NCBI RefSeq assembly: GCF_019455445.1
Contig: NZ_JAHWUS010000003.1
Coordinates: 434,001 to 498,000, forward strand
DNA: 64,000 nt
Origin: Pseudaquidulcibacter saccharophilus
GTDB taxonomy: Bacteria; Pseudomonadota; Alphaproteobacteria; Caulobacterales; Aquidulcibacteraceae
Reading direction: 5' to 3'
This document shows positions 1 to 7,435 of the stretch, in pieces; within the stretch, counting starts at the first letter, position 1; each line of letters starts with the position of its first letter. A program made the translations under genes and the position numbers. The notes beneath the pieces are model-generated. The model did no database searches. It was not told the origin of the DNA and saw nothing but the letters and a program-made list of their open reading frames with translations.

Positions 1-38
1 GGGCATTTGGGGGCCGGGGAATGTAGTATGTGTGTATT

Positions 39-1316
39 TTATTGGTTGATGTTGGCAGTATGTCCAGAACCAGACTGATTTACCCAAGAATATGAATAGT
101 CAGTGGTTTGTGTCACATTTGCTGTATTGCCGTTACCGCTTTGAATAACGCTGGAATATCCCATGTCTGCAAGCTGGCTTACATTGGCAACTTGGTTGCT
201 TCCAGATTGGTCAACTTCAGAATCGTTACCATCGCCATCTTGGAACACATTTGCAAGTTGGTTAAAGCCACGTTGTTTTAGGCGGCTGTCATTGCGGTCA
301 CCGGTTTGGGTAACATGGGCAAATTGATCACCGTTCAATAGGCCAGAGCCATCTTGATCAATCAAAGATTCGTTGAAGTCACCCGATTGATTGACAGTTG
401 CGACAATTGTTTTGCCAAGCACCGTTCCGCCAACCTGATTAACTTCACTGTAATTGTCATGACCAGATTGATCAACATAAGCATCTGGATAAGCACCGGT
501 CAAATTGCTTGATTGGTGGACCACACTTGCGTTGAAAGTTCCGCTTTGGTTAACAATTGCACTTGCAAATTCGGCGGCCTGTGTAATGTCGCTTGAGTTG
601 CTGTCACCAAGCTGGTTAACATGCGCTTCGTTATTGCCGCCAGCCTGCACAATTGAAGACAGGTTGAAATTACCCATCTGTGAGTTGGATGCAAGGTTAT
701 TGCCTCCTGGAGGGGCGAATATAGCAGGGGTTCCAGTATTTTGCATAATCACAGAACGGTTGCCGATGGTTGCAGTTCCGGCATCACCCTGATTGATTGA
801 TGCAGAGTTTCCGCCACTGTCGCCCGCACCGCCGCCTTGGCCAATTCTTGCTTCGTTGTTTTTAACATCAGCATTCCAAGGCATTGCGTTAGAGCGATTG
901 TTGTTTTGGAAAATATTTGCGGTTTGTCCTGCTGCACTGCCTGATAATTGATCAATATAGGCAATGTTTTGAACGCCAGGGTTATAAGATGGGGTGTCGT
1001 CCTTTTGGCTAACATTTGCGGTGTTTTTCAAAGAGCCACCCTGATTAACGATTGCGGTGCCGCTGTTACCCAAAGCCTGATTGACATTGGTTAAATGGCC
1101 GCCAGTACCAGATTGGTTTACAACAGATGTGTTGTTTGCATTAACTGGTATATAGCCCGGTCTGCCAACTGCTGTTGGGGTAACGTTGCCATTGCCGCCA
1201 TTATCATAGTTTCCGAAATTGTTTCCTGACAAATCATTATCATTTGTCATACCTTGTGCCATTGCAGCAGTAGAAATCGCCGAGATGGCAAGTGTTGCCA
1301 GTAATAATCTACGCAT
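39..1316 (-). CDS. Large curlin-repeat protein (CsgA/CsgB-like amyloid subunit)
   Basis: Predicted secreted amyloid subunit of about 425 residues. A Sec signal peptide (MRRLLLATLAISAIS..., likely cut after AMA) is followed by an Asn/Gly-rich linker. After that come about 28 short strands that each end in Gln in an x-V/I-x-Q pattern (for example TANVTQ, EAHVNQ, DAYVDQ). These alternate with G-x-x-N turns, the hallmark of curlin beta-hairpin repeats. E. coli CsgA has only about five such hairpins in 151 residues, so this protein is much longer. The protein ends exactly on a repeat strand (TANINQ). I chose the ATG at 1316, which has an AAGGAG ribosome binding site 7 bases upstream, over an in-frame ATG at 1352. 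It lies downstream of csgF-csgG-regulator on the same strand but with its own 269-base leader. It may combine nucleator and subunit roles, which is inference. Confidence 0.85.
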   Translation of the reverse strand: MRRLLLATLAISAISTAAMAQGMTNDNDLSGNNFGNYDNGGNGNVTPTAVGRPGYIPVNANNTSVVNQSGTGGHLTNVNQALGNSGTAIVNQGGSLKNTANVSQKDDTPSYNPGVQNIAYIDQLSGSAAGQTANIFQNNNRSNAMPWNADVKNNEARIGQGGGAGDSGGNSASINQGDAGTATIGNRSVIMQNTGTPAIFAPPGGNNLASNSQMGNFNLSSIVQAGGNNEAHVNQLGDSNSSDITQAAEFASAIVNQSGTFNASVVHQSSNLTGAYPDAYVDQSGHDNYSEVNQVGGTVLGKTIVATVNQSGDFNESLIDQDGSGLLNGDQFAHVTQTGDRNDSRLKQRGFNQLANVFQDGDGNDSEVDQSGSNQVANVSQLADMGYSSVIQSGNGNTANVTQTTDYSYSWVNQSGSGHTANINQ

Positions 1317-1585
1317 TGTCTTCTCCTTATTATTGTTATCGCCTGTGCTCATACCCGTCCGTATGATCCAAAGGCTTCACCATATCCCAGCCGCCTTATT
1401 TAACGGTGCGATGTATAGACTTAAGTATAGTAAAGTAAAAATAGCAATTGTGTTTTATTGCGTAGATTAAAAACTAGGTAAAATTGCGTAATATTGCTAA
1501 TAATTATAGTATAGATACAAATATACGCGCCAATTATTACAATTATTGGCGTGGTATTAATTATGTTTATTGTAATTGTGCTGCC
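1317..1585 (-). promoter_or_regulatory. Leader/promoter region of the curlin-repeat gene
   Basis: This gap separates the regulator's stop codon from the curlin gene and is strongly AT-rich. A hairpin at 1528-1551 (7 bp stem CGCCAAT/ATTGGCG with an AT-rich inner part) lies just after the regulator and could end or slow the upstream transcript. It lacks a good T run, so it is not a convincing terminator. The gap is long enough for an independent promoter, as expected for a highly expressed subunit. No specific -35/-10 pair was assigned. Confidence 0.4.
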
Positions 1586-2173
1586 TTAGTATGTGGCAAC
1601 ATTTCTTTTTATTATAAGTTGGGGTGAATTGCTAACCCCAACTTTGGCAAGAATCTTGGCGCGGTGTACATCGACGGTACGGGGAGAAATATCCAAAACC
1701 CTTGCTATTTCCTTAGTTGACAGCCCGTTTGAAATTAATTCACAAACATCTTTCTCGCGTGCCGTCAGTCGGTCAAAAACATTTTCACGAATTTGCAGAT
1801 TGATTTTATCTTGAAGGGCATCAAGCCCATCAACCAGATGTTTCTCGCTAAATGGTTTGAAGACATAATCAACCGCCCCACTTTTTAAACAACAGACTGC
1901 AAATCTTGCGTCGTCATAACGTGAAACTATAAGCGTATTGATAAACATATTTTTATTTACCAATGGGGTTATATTTGTTTGTGGTCGCCCACTAATTTCA
2001 TTTGGATCGTAAATTATTCCTTTGAATGAGCTTACGGCTTTAGAGCTTATAAATTCCCCAACAGAAGAAAATTCTTCGAGATTAAAATAACATTGCGAAT
2101 ATCGTAAAATTAATTGCCTATCCTTATGATTGGCGTCAATTAAAGCTACTTTTGGTTTGTTTGAATTCGGCAT
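1586..2173 (-). CDS. FixJ/NarL-type response regulator inside the curli locus
   Basis: A 195-residue transcription regulator with two parts. The N-terminal ~125 residues resemble a receiver domain: beta-1 KVALIDANHKDR, a candidate phospho-acceptor Asp in IIYDPNEISG, and the conserved Lys in VDYVFKPF. The usual acidic pair of beta-1 is only partly kept. The C-terminal ~60 residues form a LuxR-type helix-turn-helix (LTAREKDVCELISNGLSTKE followed by IARVLDISPRTVDVHRAKIL). It sits 37 bases after csgG on the same strand and before the curlin gene. By position it is a plausible functional counterpart of CsgD, which is also a LuxR-family regulator with a degenerate receiver. No cognate kinase lies next to it. 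The hybrid kinase at 13591 is too distant to assign as partner. Confidence 0.8.
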   Translation of the reverse strand: MPNSNKPKVALIDANHKDRQLILRYSQCYFNLEEFSSVGEFISSKAVSSFKGIIYDPNEISGRPQTNITPLVNKNMFINTLIVSRYDDARFAVCCLKSGAVDYVFKPFSEKHLVDGLDALQDKINLQIRENVFDRLTAREKDVCELISNGLSTKEIARVLDISPRTVDVHRAKILAKVGVSNSPQLIIKRNVATY

Positions 2174-2210
2174 ATTTCATTATTCCATATTGGCAACCGT
2201 TGCGCTTAAT

Positions 2211-3134
2211 TTAATTCTTTTTCTTCTGCGCATTTGCATTTGCTTTTTTACGGTCGTCTGCATTCATTTTTTCAAATTCCTCTGCGGTTATTTTACCATC
2301 TCTTTCTTGGGCGTATCGGTTGTAATAAGGCATTCCCGCATCTTTATCGGCAAAGCCCCAAAGATTCATTTCAATGCCTTCCATAATCAATCCATATACG
2401 CCTTTTTCGATTGCCTGTTGTAACGCTAGTTGGGCCGGCTCATTGGTTGTGTAGCCGGTTTCAATTTCCAACAAGTCTTTATATGCAACATATTTGAAAA
2501 CACCGATGCTTTGCCCGCGGCTGGCAATGGTTTTTGTGGTTTCAACGCTCATTAAAACTTCACCGGTTCGAACCGATACGGCACGCAGGCTTACGGTAAC
2601 TGTATCTTGGCGGTAGTCCATTTGACCACCAATCCCAAGATAACGTGCGCCAATGCCACCAGTTACGGTGTTGGTGTCATATCCAATAATTCCGCCTTCA
2701 ATAATAACGCCCGCAAACAACATTGCTGGAAGGACGTTGGGGTCAACATCTTGTTCGCCCATATATCGTTGGCGCATTTCACGGATTATCGAGCGTTCAT
2801 TCAAAAGATTTTTAAGACCTTCACGTTCGACAACCATGAACCATTTATGTTTTCCGGCATCTTGTAATGATTTAATTAAAATGGGTGTGGCACCTTGCGA
2901 AACCGCACGGGAAAGAGTTTGCCCAGTATCAGATGGCTTAAATTGCCCAGTTTGATCGGTGATTGAATAAACCGCAATGGGGATAGGGCGGGTTGGAATT
3001 GGTAAGTCACGTAGTGCCATTTCCGTGCTGGTAACTTTGCCGTATTGCGCGGGCGTTGCCATTGTTCCCGGTTCAATGGTTCTGGCGCAACTCGCCAAAA
3101 GCATTGCTATTGCTATCATGCTGACTTTTTTCAT
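2211..3134 (-). CDS. csgG: Curli secretion channel lipoprotein CsgG
   Basis: Outer-membrane lipoprotein that forms the nonameric pore through which curli subunits leave the cell. It has an N-terminal signal with a lipobox ending in Cys (LLASC, about residue 16 from the chosen start). It then has the CsgG core: FKPSDTGQTLSRAVSQGA, WFMVVEREGLKNLLNER, IIEGGIIGYDTNTVTGG and VSVRTGEVLMSVETTKTI. The length of about 307 residues is close to E. coli CsgG (277), with a charged Lys/Asp-rich C-terminal tail. I chose the ATG at 3134, with a GGGGG stretch about 8 bases upstream, rather than the TTG at 3149 that would overlap csgF. Only one base separates it from the csgF stop, so the two genes are almost certainly cotranscribed and translationally coupled. 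Confidence 0.93.
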   Translation of the reverse strand: MKKVSMIAIAMLLASCARTIEPGTMATPAQYGKVTSTEMALRDLPIPTRPIPIAVYSITDQTGQFKPSDTGQTLSRAVSQGATPILIKSLQDAGKHKWFMVVEREGLKNLLNERSIIREMRQRYMGEQDVDPNVLPAMLFAGVIIEGGIIGYDTNTVTGGIGARYLGIGGQMDYRQDTVTVSLRAVSVRTGEVLMSVETTKTIASRGQSIGVFKYVAYKDLLEIETGYTTNEPAQLALQQAIEKGVYGLIMEGIEMNLWGFADKDAGMPYYNRYAQERDGKITAEEFEKMNADDRKKANANAQKKKN

Positions 3135-3135
3135 T

Positions 3136-3588
3136 TTAATTGCCCCCAAGGTTTAAGAAGGGGACGATTATTGTAGTCGAACTACCATCTGATGAGTCAA
3201 AGATTGTAACCGTAACATCCGATAGACCTCTAACCCATGAAATAGTCTGGCTTCCAAATTGGACTTTACCATTTTCTTGGGCATTGGGGCCAAATATGGC
3301 ATCGGTTATTTGTGACGATAATGCCGAGAGTAAGCGTGACTGAAGCTGATTGGCAAATTGTTGCCCCTGTGTCAGGCTCGAGCTTGAATTTGGGTCTTTA
3401 AAATCATTTATCGCGCCGGCAATGCCCAATAAATGTGATGAGTTGAAAGGGTTTCCGCCAAAGCTAGGATTAACCGGGCGGTAAACTAATTGTTGTGCGC
3501 TTGCTTCTGTGTATTCAACACAGGAAATTAACGTCGCAGCAGCAAATACTGCTCCACGCAAAGTAAATACGATTCGTCCCATGATCAT
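3136..3588 (-). CDS. csgF: Curli assembly factor CsgF
   Basis: Small secreted accessory protein that binds CsgG at the outer face and couples export to nucleation. The 150-residue product has an N-terminal signal sequence, then the CsgF signature LVYRPVNPSFGGNPFNSSHLL, a helical middle (SLTQGQQFANQLQSRLLSAL) and a C-terminal beta-rich part with SDVTVTIFDSSDGSSTTIIVP. It is the first gene of the csgF-csgG-regulator unit. The ORF may start at 3588 (MIMGR) or at the internal ATG at 3582. Neither has a clear ribosome binding site. CsgE, normally next to csgF, is not found. Confidence 0.9.
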   Translation of the reverse strand: MIMGRIVFTLRGAVFAAATLISCVEYTEASAQQLVYRPVNPSFGGNPFNSSHLLGIAGAINDFKDPNSSSSLTQGQQFANQLQSRLLSALSSQITDAIFGPNAQENGKVQFGSQTISWVRGLSDVTVTIFDSSDGSSTTIIVPFLNLGGN

Positions 3589-3974
3589 TTTTATTATCTG
3601 CCCTCGTGTATTTTTGCATTTTGTCTTTTCTATCTTTTGTCTGTATTTGTATATTCTGTTAAAATTTTAGCTTGCATTTGGGCTTCATATATCACCCTTT
3701 TAACGGGGTATCTATACAAAAATTTAATAATTATTAATTGGTTGAAAAATGGGCTAAGCGCCTTTTTGCATGTATTTGCATGTATGAACGCAAATTTTGC
3801 AAAGGCTTATAGTTTTATAAAGGCAAGTTAATACAATATGTTATTTCTGTTAATTCAATTATTGCTTGTAAGTTGCCGGCAAGTCATTTGCCATTATTCA
3901 TTACCTACAATTATTAATTTATATAAGTAATTTAACTAAGTATTGTTATCTTGGTATTTGTCGCGAAAGTGGGA
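3589..3974 (-). promoter_or_regulatory. Regulatory region upstream of csgF (386 bp)
   Basis: Non-coding AT-rich gap between yacG and csgF. Both neighbours are on the minus strand, so this holds the csgFG promoter and the 3' region of the infA-yacG unit. Two 10-base tandem direct repeats TTTGCATGTA lie at 3765-3774 and 3775-3784. A perfect 10-base palindrome TTGCCGGCAA lies at 3873-3882. Either could be a regulator site. No protein-coding ORF with recognisable product was seen here. Confidence 0.4.
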
Positions 3975-4154
3975 TTAATCTTCGTCTAAAACGATATTTT
4001 CATCGTGAACATCGGTATTGTGAGAAATTTCGCCTTTTTCATCAATGGCATAGCTGCCGGTAAGCCAGCGGTGCAAATCAACATCCGAGCATCCTTTTGA
4101 GCAAAATGGACGATATTCAGGAACGGATTCTTTATTGCAAATAGGGCATGCCAT
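3975..4154 (-). CDS. yacG: DNA gyrase inhibitor / zinc protein YacG
   Basis: A 59-residue zinc-binding protein read directly from the sequence. It starts MACPICNKE and has four Cys at about 3, 6, 18 and 22 (CPIC...FCSKGC), followed by the family motif DVDLHRWLTGSYAI and an acidic tail. YacG binds GyrB and inhibits DNA gyrase in E. coli. Its ATG overlaps the stop codon of the upstream RNase gene by one base (TAATG), so it is translationally coupled to it. This position directly after the RNase E/G gene is the usual alphaproteobacterial arrangement. Confidence 0.9.
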   Translation of the reverse strand: MACPICNKESVPEYRPFCSKGCSDVDLHRWLTGSYAIDEKGEISHNTDVHDENIVLDED

Positions 4155-5182
4155 TAGTAAATCTCATAATGTTCAATATTAGTTGGCGTCATGTTAAAGC
4201 GCCCACCGATTTTTTCTTCAAGATATTTTTTCCAGTCAAATTTCCAATTTTGCAGAAAGCCATAAGCAGAAATATTGATTTTTATCTCTAAAACCTGTCC
4301 CTTGGCGGTTTCGAGCCTTTTGGCAAGCGCATTAATCGTATTTATGGCGATTTGGGCAGGGGTATTGCAAATTTCATTAATTGAAACACCTTTACGCGCA
4401 CGATTTATTTCGCAAATTCCAAATTTTGAGATTGGCAATATTTCGCATTTGATATTAGTTTTAAGCGCGTTTTGCAAAATTTCGACCAATTCTTTTGCGC
4501 TATCACCATATGGCGTACCAACAAAATCAACGACAATAATACCAGACAAATTATAAAGCCTGATGAGGCGGGCAATTTCGAACGCGGCTTCTTTGTTGAG
4601 TTTGTGATTGAAATTAATTTGGTTTGTACCGCCGGCAATACGCCCACTTGCGTCAATATCAATTGTGGTTAGGGCGCGGGTGCGCTCAATCGAAATATTG
4701 CCACCATTTTTAAGCGGGAAGACTTTTTGCCCCGCAAGTTCAATTATATTTTCTATTCTTTCGGCATGATCGGCATTTGCGTTTTGTGGTTCGCCCCAAT
4801 CACCATATTCGGGAATGTCATTGATTAAAGACGGGCAGGGGACATTTGATTTTGCGTCACCAATATAGTTTACAATTGCCAGTTTTTCTTCAAAGGCCGC
4901 ACGGGTTATATCAACCAAAATTGCCTTGCCTTCGATTAAATAGCTTGGGCGTTTGCCTTTGAATGGTAAGATTGCCTGTTCATCGCCCACATCGATAAAG
5001 GCGGCAGAAAGCCTTGGGTCAATTGTTTTAACGCGGGCGCAATATTGCTGCCCGATTCTAGTTTGGGAAATGTTTTGAATTGCGATACGGATTTCGGTAA
5101 TTTTGCCATCTTCAAGCATGGCATAGATGTTTTCGCCAATCCGTGAATGTAGGATTATTTCTTTTTGTTTGCTTTCAGGCAT
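4154..5182 (-). CDS. rng: Short ribonuclease E/G family protein
   Basis: About 342 residues with the RNase E/G fold. The N-terminal S1-like region is GENIYAMLEDGKITEIRI...RLSAAFIDVGDEQAILPF. A 5'-sensor/catalytic part carries TTIDIDASG and VVDFVGTPYGD, which supply the metal-binding Asp residues. The family normally has a CPxC zinc link near the end of the catalytic domain. Here only ICNTPAQ remains, so the zinc-link tetramer interface may be absent or altered. I chose the ATG at 5182 (MPESKQKE), which overlaps maf by 8 bases. A TTG at 5203 is the alternative. The gene processes or decays RNA in the cytoplasm. Length and position match the short alphaproteobacterial paralogue beside maf rather than full-length RNase E. 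Confidence 0.87.
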   Translation of the reverse strand: MPESKQKEIILHSRIGENIYAMLEDGKITEIRIAIQNISQTRIGQQYCARVKTIDPRLSAAFIDVGDEQAILPFKGKRPSYLIEGKAILVDITRAAFEEKLAIVNYIGDAKSNVPCPSLINDIPEYGDWGEPQNANADHAERIENIIELAGQKVFPLKNGGNISIERTRALTTIDIDASGRIAGGTNQINFNHKLNKEAAFEIARLIRLYNLSGIIVVDFVGTPYGDSAKELVEILQNALKTNIKCEILPISKFGICEINRARKGVSINEICNTPAQIAINTINALAKRLETAKGQVLEIKINISAYGFLQNWKFDWKKYLEEKIGGRFNMTPTNIEHYEIY

Positions 5183-5741
5183 TCTTATAACCCATACCTT
5201 CAAGCAGGCATTTGGTCTGGTATAATGGCAAGCCCATTACAGCCTCCCATGAGCCATTAAGGTTTATTACGAACGACCCCGCAAGCCCCTGTATGCCATA
5301 TCCGCCCGCTTTGCCATGCCATTCATTTGAAGCAATATAGCTTTCAATTTCCATTTCGCTCAAAAATTTGAACTTTAGGCGGGTTGGGACGGTTTTTTGT
5401 GCGATTTTACCTTTATGGGCAAGCGCGACAGCCGTGGTTACAATATGATTACGCCCGCTAAGAAGCTTTAGGCATTCGCGTGCTTGCTCAATATTTTCGG
5501 CTTTTGGTAAAATCCTGCGCCCAACCGAAACAACTGTATCAGCACTAAGGACGAAATCATCGGGGTGCATTTCAGCAATTTTTAATGCCTTTTCAACCGC
5601 AACACGGCGCGCATAATTAAAAGGGGTCTCGTCTTTTAAAACCCCTTCATCAATATCAGCAGGAATGATTTTATCAGGAATAATGCCAATGCGTTTTAAA
5701 AGTTCGGAACGGCGCGGCGAAGCACTGGCAAGAATAAGCAT
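5175..5741 (-). CDS. maf: Maf-like nucleoside triphosphate pyrophosphatase
   Basis: House-cleaning nucleotide pyrophosphatase that hydrolyses non-canonical or methylated NTPs to monophosphates. The start MLILASASPRRSELL is the family signature. DIDEG, the catalytic region LSADTVVSVGRRIL and the later GKAGGYGIQGLAGSFV are also present. I chose the ATG at 5741, four bases after the infA stop, because family proteins begin at this point. A GTG at 5768 inside infA is unlikely. It is second in the infA-maf-rng-yacG cluster. Length of 188 residues is typical. Confidence 0.92.
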   Translation of the reverse strand: MLILASASPRRSELLKRIGIIPDKIIPADIDEGVLKDETPFNYARRVAVEKALKIAEMHPDDFVLSADTVVSVGRRILPKAENIEQARECLKLLSGRNHIVTTAVALAHKGKIAQKTVPTRLKFKFLSEMEIESYIASNEWHGKAGGYGIQGLAGSFVINLNGSWEAVMGLPLYQTKCLLEGMGYKNA

Positions 5742-5745
5742 TAAA

Positions 5746-5964
5746 TTATCTGAAACGATAAGTAACACGCCCTTTGGTTAAATCATAAGGCGTCATTTCA
5801 ACCAAAACTTTGTCACCCGCCAAAACGCGGATGCGGTTTTTACGTAATTTACCGGCAGTGTGGCCGATAATTTCGTGATCATTTTCCAATTTGATACGGA
5901 AGGTGGCATTAGGAAGCAATTCCACAACAGTGCCTTGGAATTCCAATAATTCTTCTTTTGACAT
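5746..5964 (-). CDS. infA: Translation initiation factor IF-1
   Basis: 72-residue S1/OB-fold protein that occupies the ribosomal A site during initiation. The sequence [20 protein letters not shown], then [22 protein letters not shown] and the end GRVTYRFR are diagnostic. The full length matches IF-1 in other bacteria. It leads the infA-maf-rng-yacG cluster. A GGGA element lies about 7 bases before its ATG. Confidence 0.97.
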   Translation of the reverse strand: MSKEELLEFQGTVVELLPNATFRIKLENDHEIIGHTAGKLRKNRIRVLAGDKVLVEMTPYDLTKGRVTYRFR

Positions 5965-5976
5965 ATTTTCCCATTT

Positions 5977-6002
5977 AAAAATGCCGCATAATCCTATGCG
6001 GC
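5977..6002 (-). terminator. Hairpin plus T-run just upstream of infA
   Basis: A perfect 8-bp stem GCCGCATA/TATGCGGC with a 4-base loop lies at 5983-6002. Read on the minus strand it is followed by ATTTTT. This fits an intrinsic terminator for the serine hydrolase gene. However, its T run lies only about 15 bases before the infA start codon, so an attenuator in the infA leader is also possible. Confidence 0.55.
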
Positions 6003-6060
6003 GGAAGTTTGGCGGGCTTATAAACGATTTTCTTTAAAGAATCCAGTATCTCTTCACACT

Positions 6061-7272
6061 TTAATTAGGTGCGGTAAAATTGCTTGAAATATTGGAGAAT
6101 AGCGCCTGTTTAAAGCCAATCGAAGTTGCTTGAAATACTGTGTTCGATAAAAATGCAAAAGACAATTTATTCTCAAAATCAATAAGCCAAATATGGCCAT
6201 AAACGCCGCCCCAACAAACGCTATTACGCCCAAAATTTAAATTTGCTTTTTTGGGGTTTATAAGATTGGAAAATAAATAGCCAAAACCCCAGCCGGGTTC
6301 AAAGTAATTTGAGTTCTCTTTTATTATTGGATTTTTCGCAATTTTTCGGGTTTCCGGATTAATGAAATCACCAATTCTTATTGCTTCAAGAAGTTTTAGA
6401 AAGTCTGGCGCATTGCCACCCATTCCGGCACCACCTGAAGGGAAAGCATTTTTATTATAAATGCGGTTAGTATCAAAGCTTATGTCATCATCGGCATTTC
6501 TGACAATTGTTTCGCCATCCATAAGTTTAAGTTGATTATCCTTGCGGTAGAATACTGGATTAATGCTATTGGGATTGGCAACAAATGTCGGGCTTTTTAA
6601 CCCAAGTGGCTGATTAATTAATTCATCAATTGCCGCCCCAAGGTTTTTGCCCATAATTTTTTCAATCGCGGCACCAAGGACGTCATTTGCAACCGAATAT
6701 TGCCACGACGTTCCTGGTTGGAATGATAGTGGAGCATTGGCAATTCGTTTTAAATTCTCATCAAGGCTTATTTCACTTGAATCAAGGCCGCTTGAAACTC
6801 CTGCCTTGCAATAATCACTGTTATCATGTGGGTTAAAACAATAATTTAACCCCGCACTATGGGTTAATAAATGGCTTATGGTTATTGTTGGTGTTTTGCC
6901 ATCTAATAGTTTTGGTGCAAAGTTTGGCAAAAAATCACGAATATTTTGTTCAAGCCGCAATTTGCCCATTTCAAAAAGCCGCAAGATTGCAGTATTTATA
7001 AATAGTTTTGATAAAGACGCATAACGAAAATTGTCATCATAATTTATTGGCGTGGTCTTTTCGGCATCTTTAAAGCCTTTTTGGGTTTGATAAATCAATT
7101 TACCATCACGCGCCACCAGCATAACAAGGCCAGCCATTGCACCATTTCTTATTATGCCATCAAGAAATTCATCAGTGCTTTGCGGTGCGTTTTTCATGCT
7201 GCATCCCATTAGACCGGTTGCAAGCGAAGATAAAATAAATCCACGTCTCTTTATTTCCATTATTATATGCAA
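6061..7272 (-). CDS. Exported serine hydrolase, beta-lactamase class C-like family
   Basis: 403 residues of the serine beta-lactamase-like fold shared by class C enzymes, esterases and DD-peptidases. The N-terminus has a twin-arginine-like signal (KRRGFILSSLA) with a Cys at 24 that could be lipidated (LMGC). The nucleophile motif SxxK is S86-L-S-K89. The second motif is in WQYSVANDVLG, and the third region YGHIW sits near the C-terminus. The typical HLLTHSAGL box is also present. The substrate cannot be told from sequence. Clinical beta-lactam resistance should not be assumed. The ATG at 7260 is an alternative start. It stands alone, with a likely terminator at 5977-6002. Confidence 0.85.
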   Translation of the reverse strand: MHIIMEIKRRGFILSSLATGLMGCSMKNAPQSTDEFLDGIIRNGAMAGLVMLVARDGKLIYQTQKGFKDAEKTTPINYDDNFRYASLSKLFINTAILRLFEMGKLRLEQNIRDFLPNFAPKLLDGKTPTITISHLLTHSAGLNYCFNPHDNSDYCKAGVSSGLDSSEISLDENLKRIANAPLSFQPGTSWQYSVANDVLGAAIEKIMGKNLGAAIDELINQPLGLKSPTFVANPNSINPVFYRKDNQLKLMDGETIVRNADDDISFDTNRIYNKNAFPSGGAGMGGNAPDFLKLLEAIRIGDFINPETRKIAKNPIIKENSNYFEPGWGFGYLFSNLINPKKANLNFGRNSVCWGGVYGHIWLIDFENKLSFAFLSNTVFQATSIGFKQALFSNISSNFTAPN

Positions 7273-7435
7273 TTTTACTAATTTAAATAAAAAATCTTAA
7301 TCTGTTTGTGATAATAGCATATTTTTTACAGATAAAAGCTTTAAGTGCGCCAAAACGTCCTATATGACGCAGTTAAATTTCAATGTATGGGCGCATAAGT
7401 TATATTAAATATGCAACAATAATATCAGGGCTACT

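Noticed and set aside
505-1015. Frames opposite to and within the curlin-repeat gene
   Set aside because: They result from the repetitive codon pattern of the curlin repeats.
3637-3831. 64-codon plus-strand frame in the csgF upstream region
   Set aside because: Hydrophobic low-complexity frame from AT-rich DNA with no ribosome binding site; covers the repeat sites.
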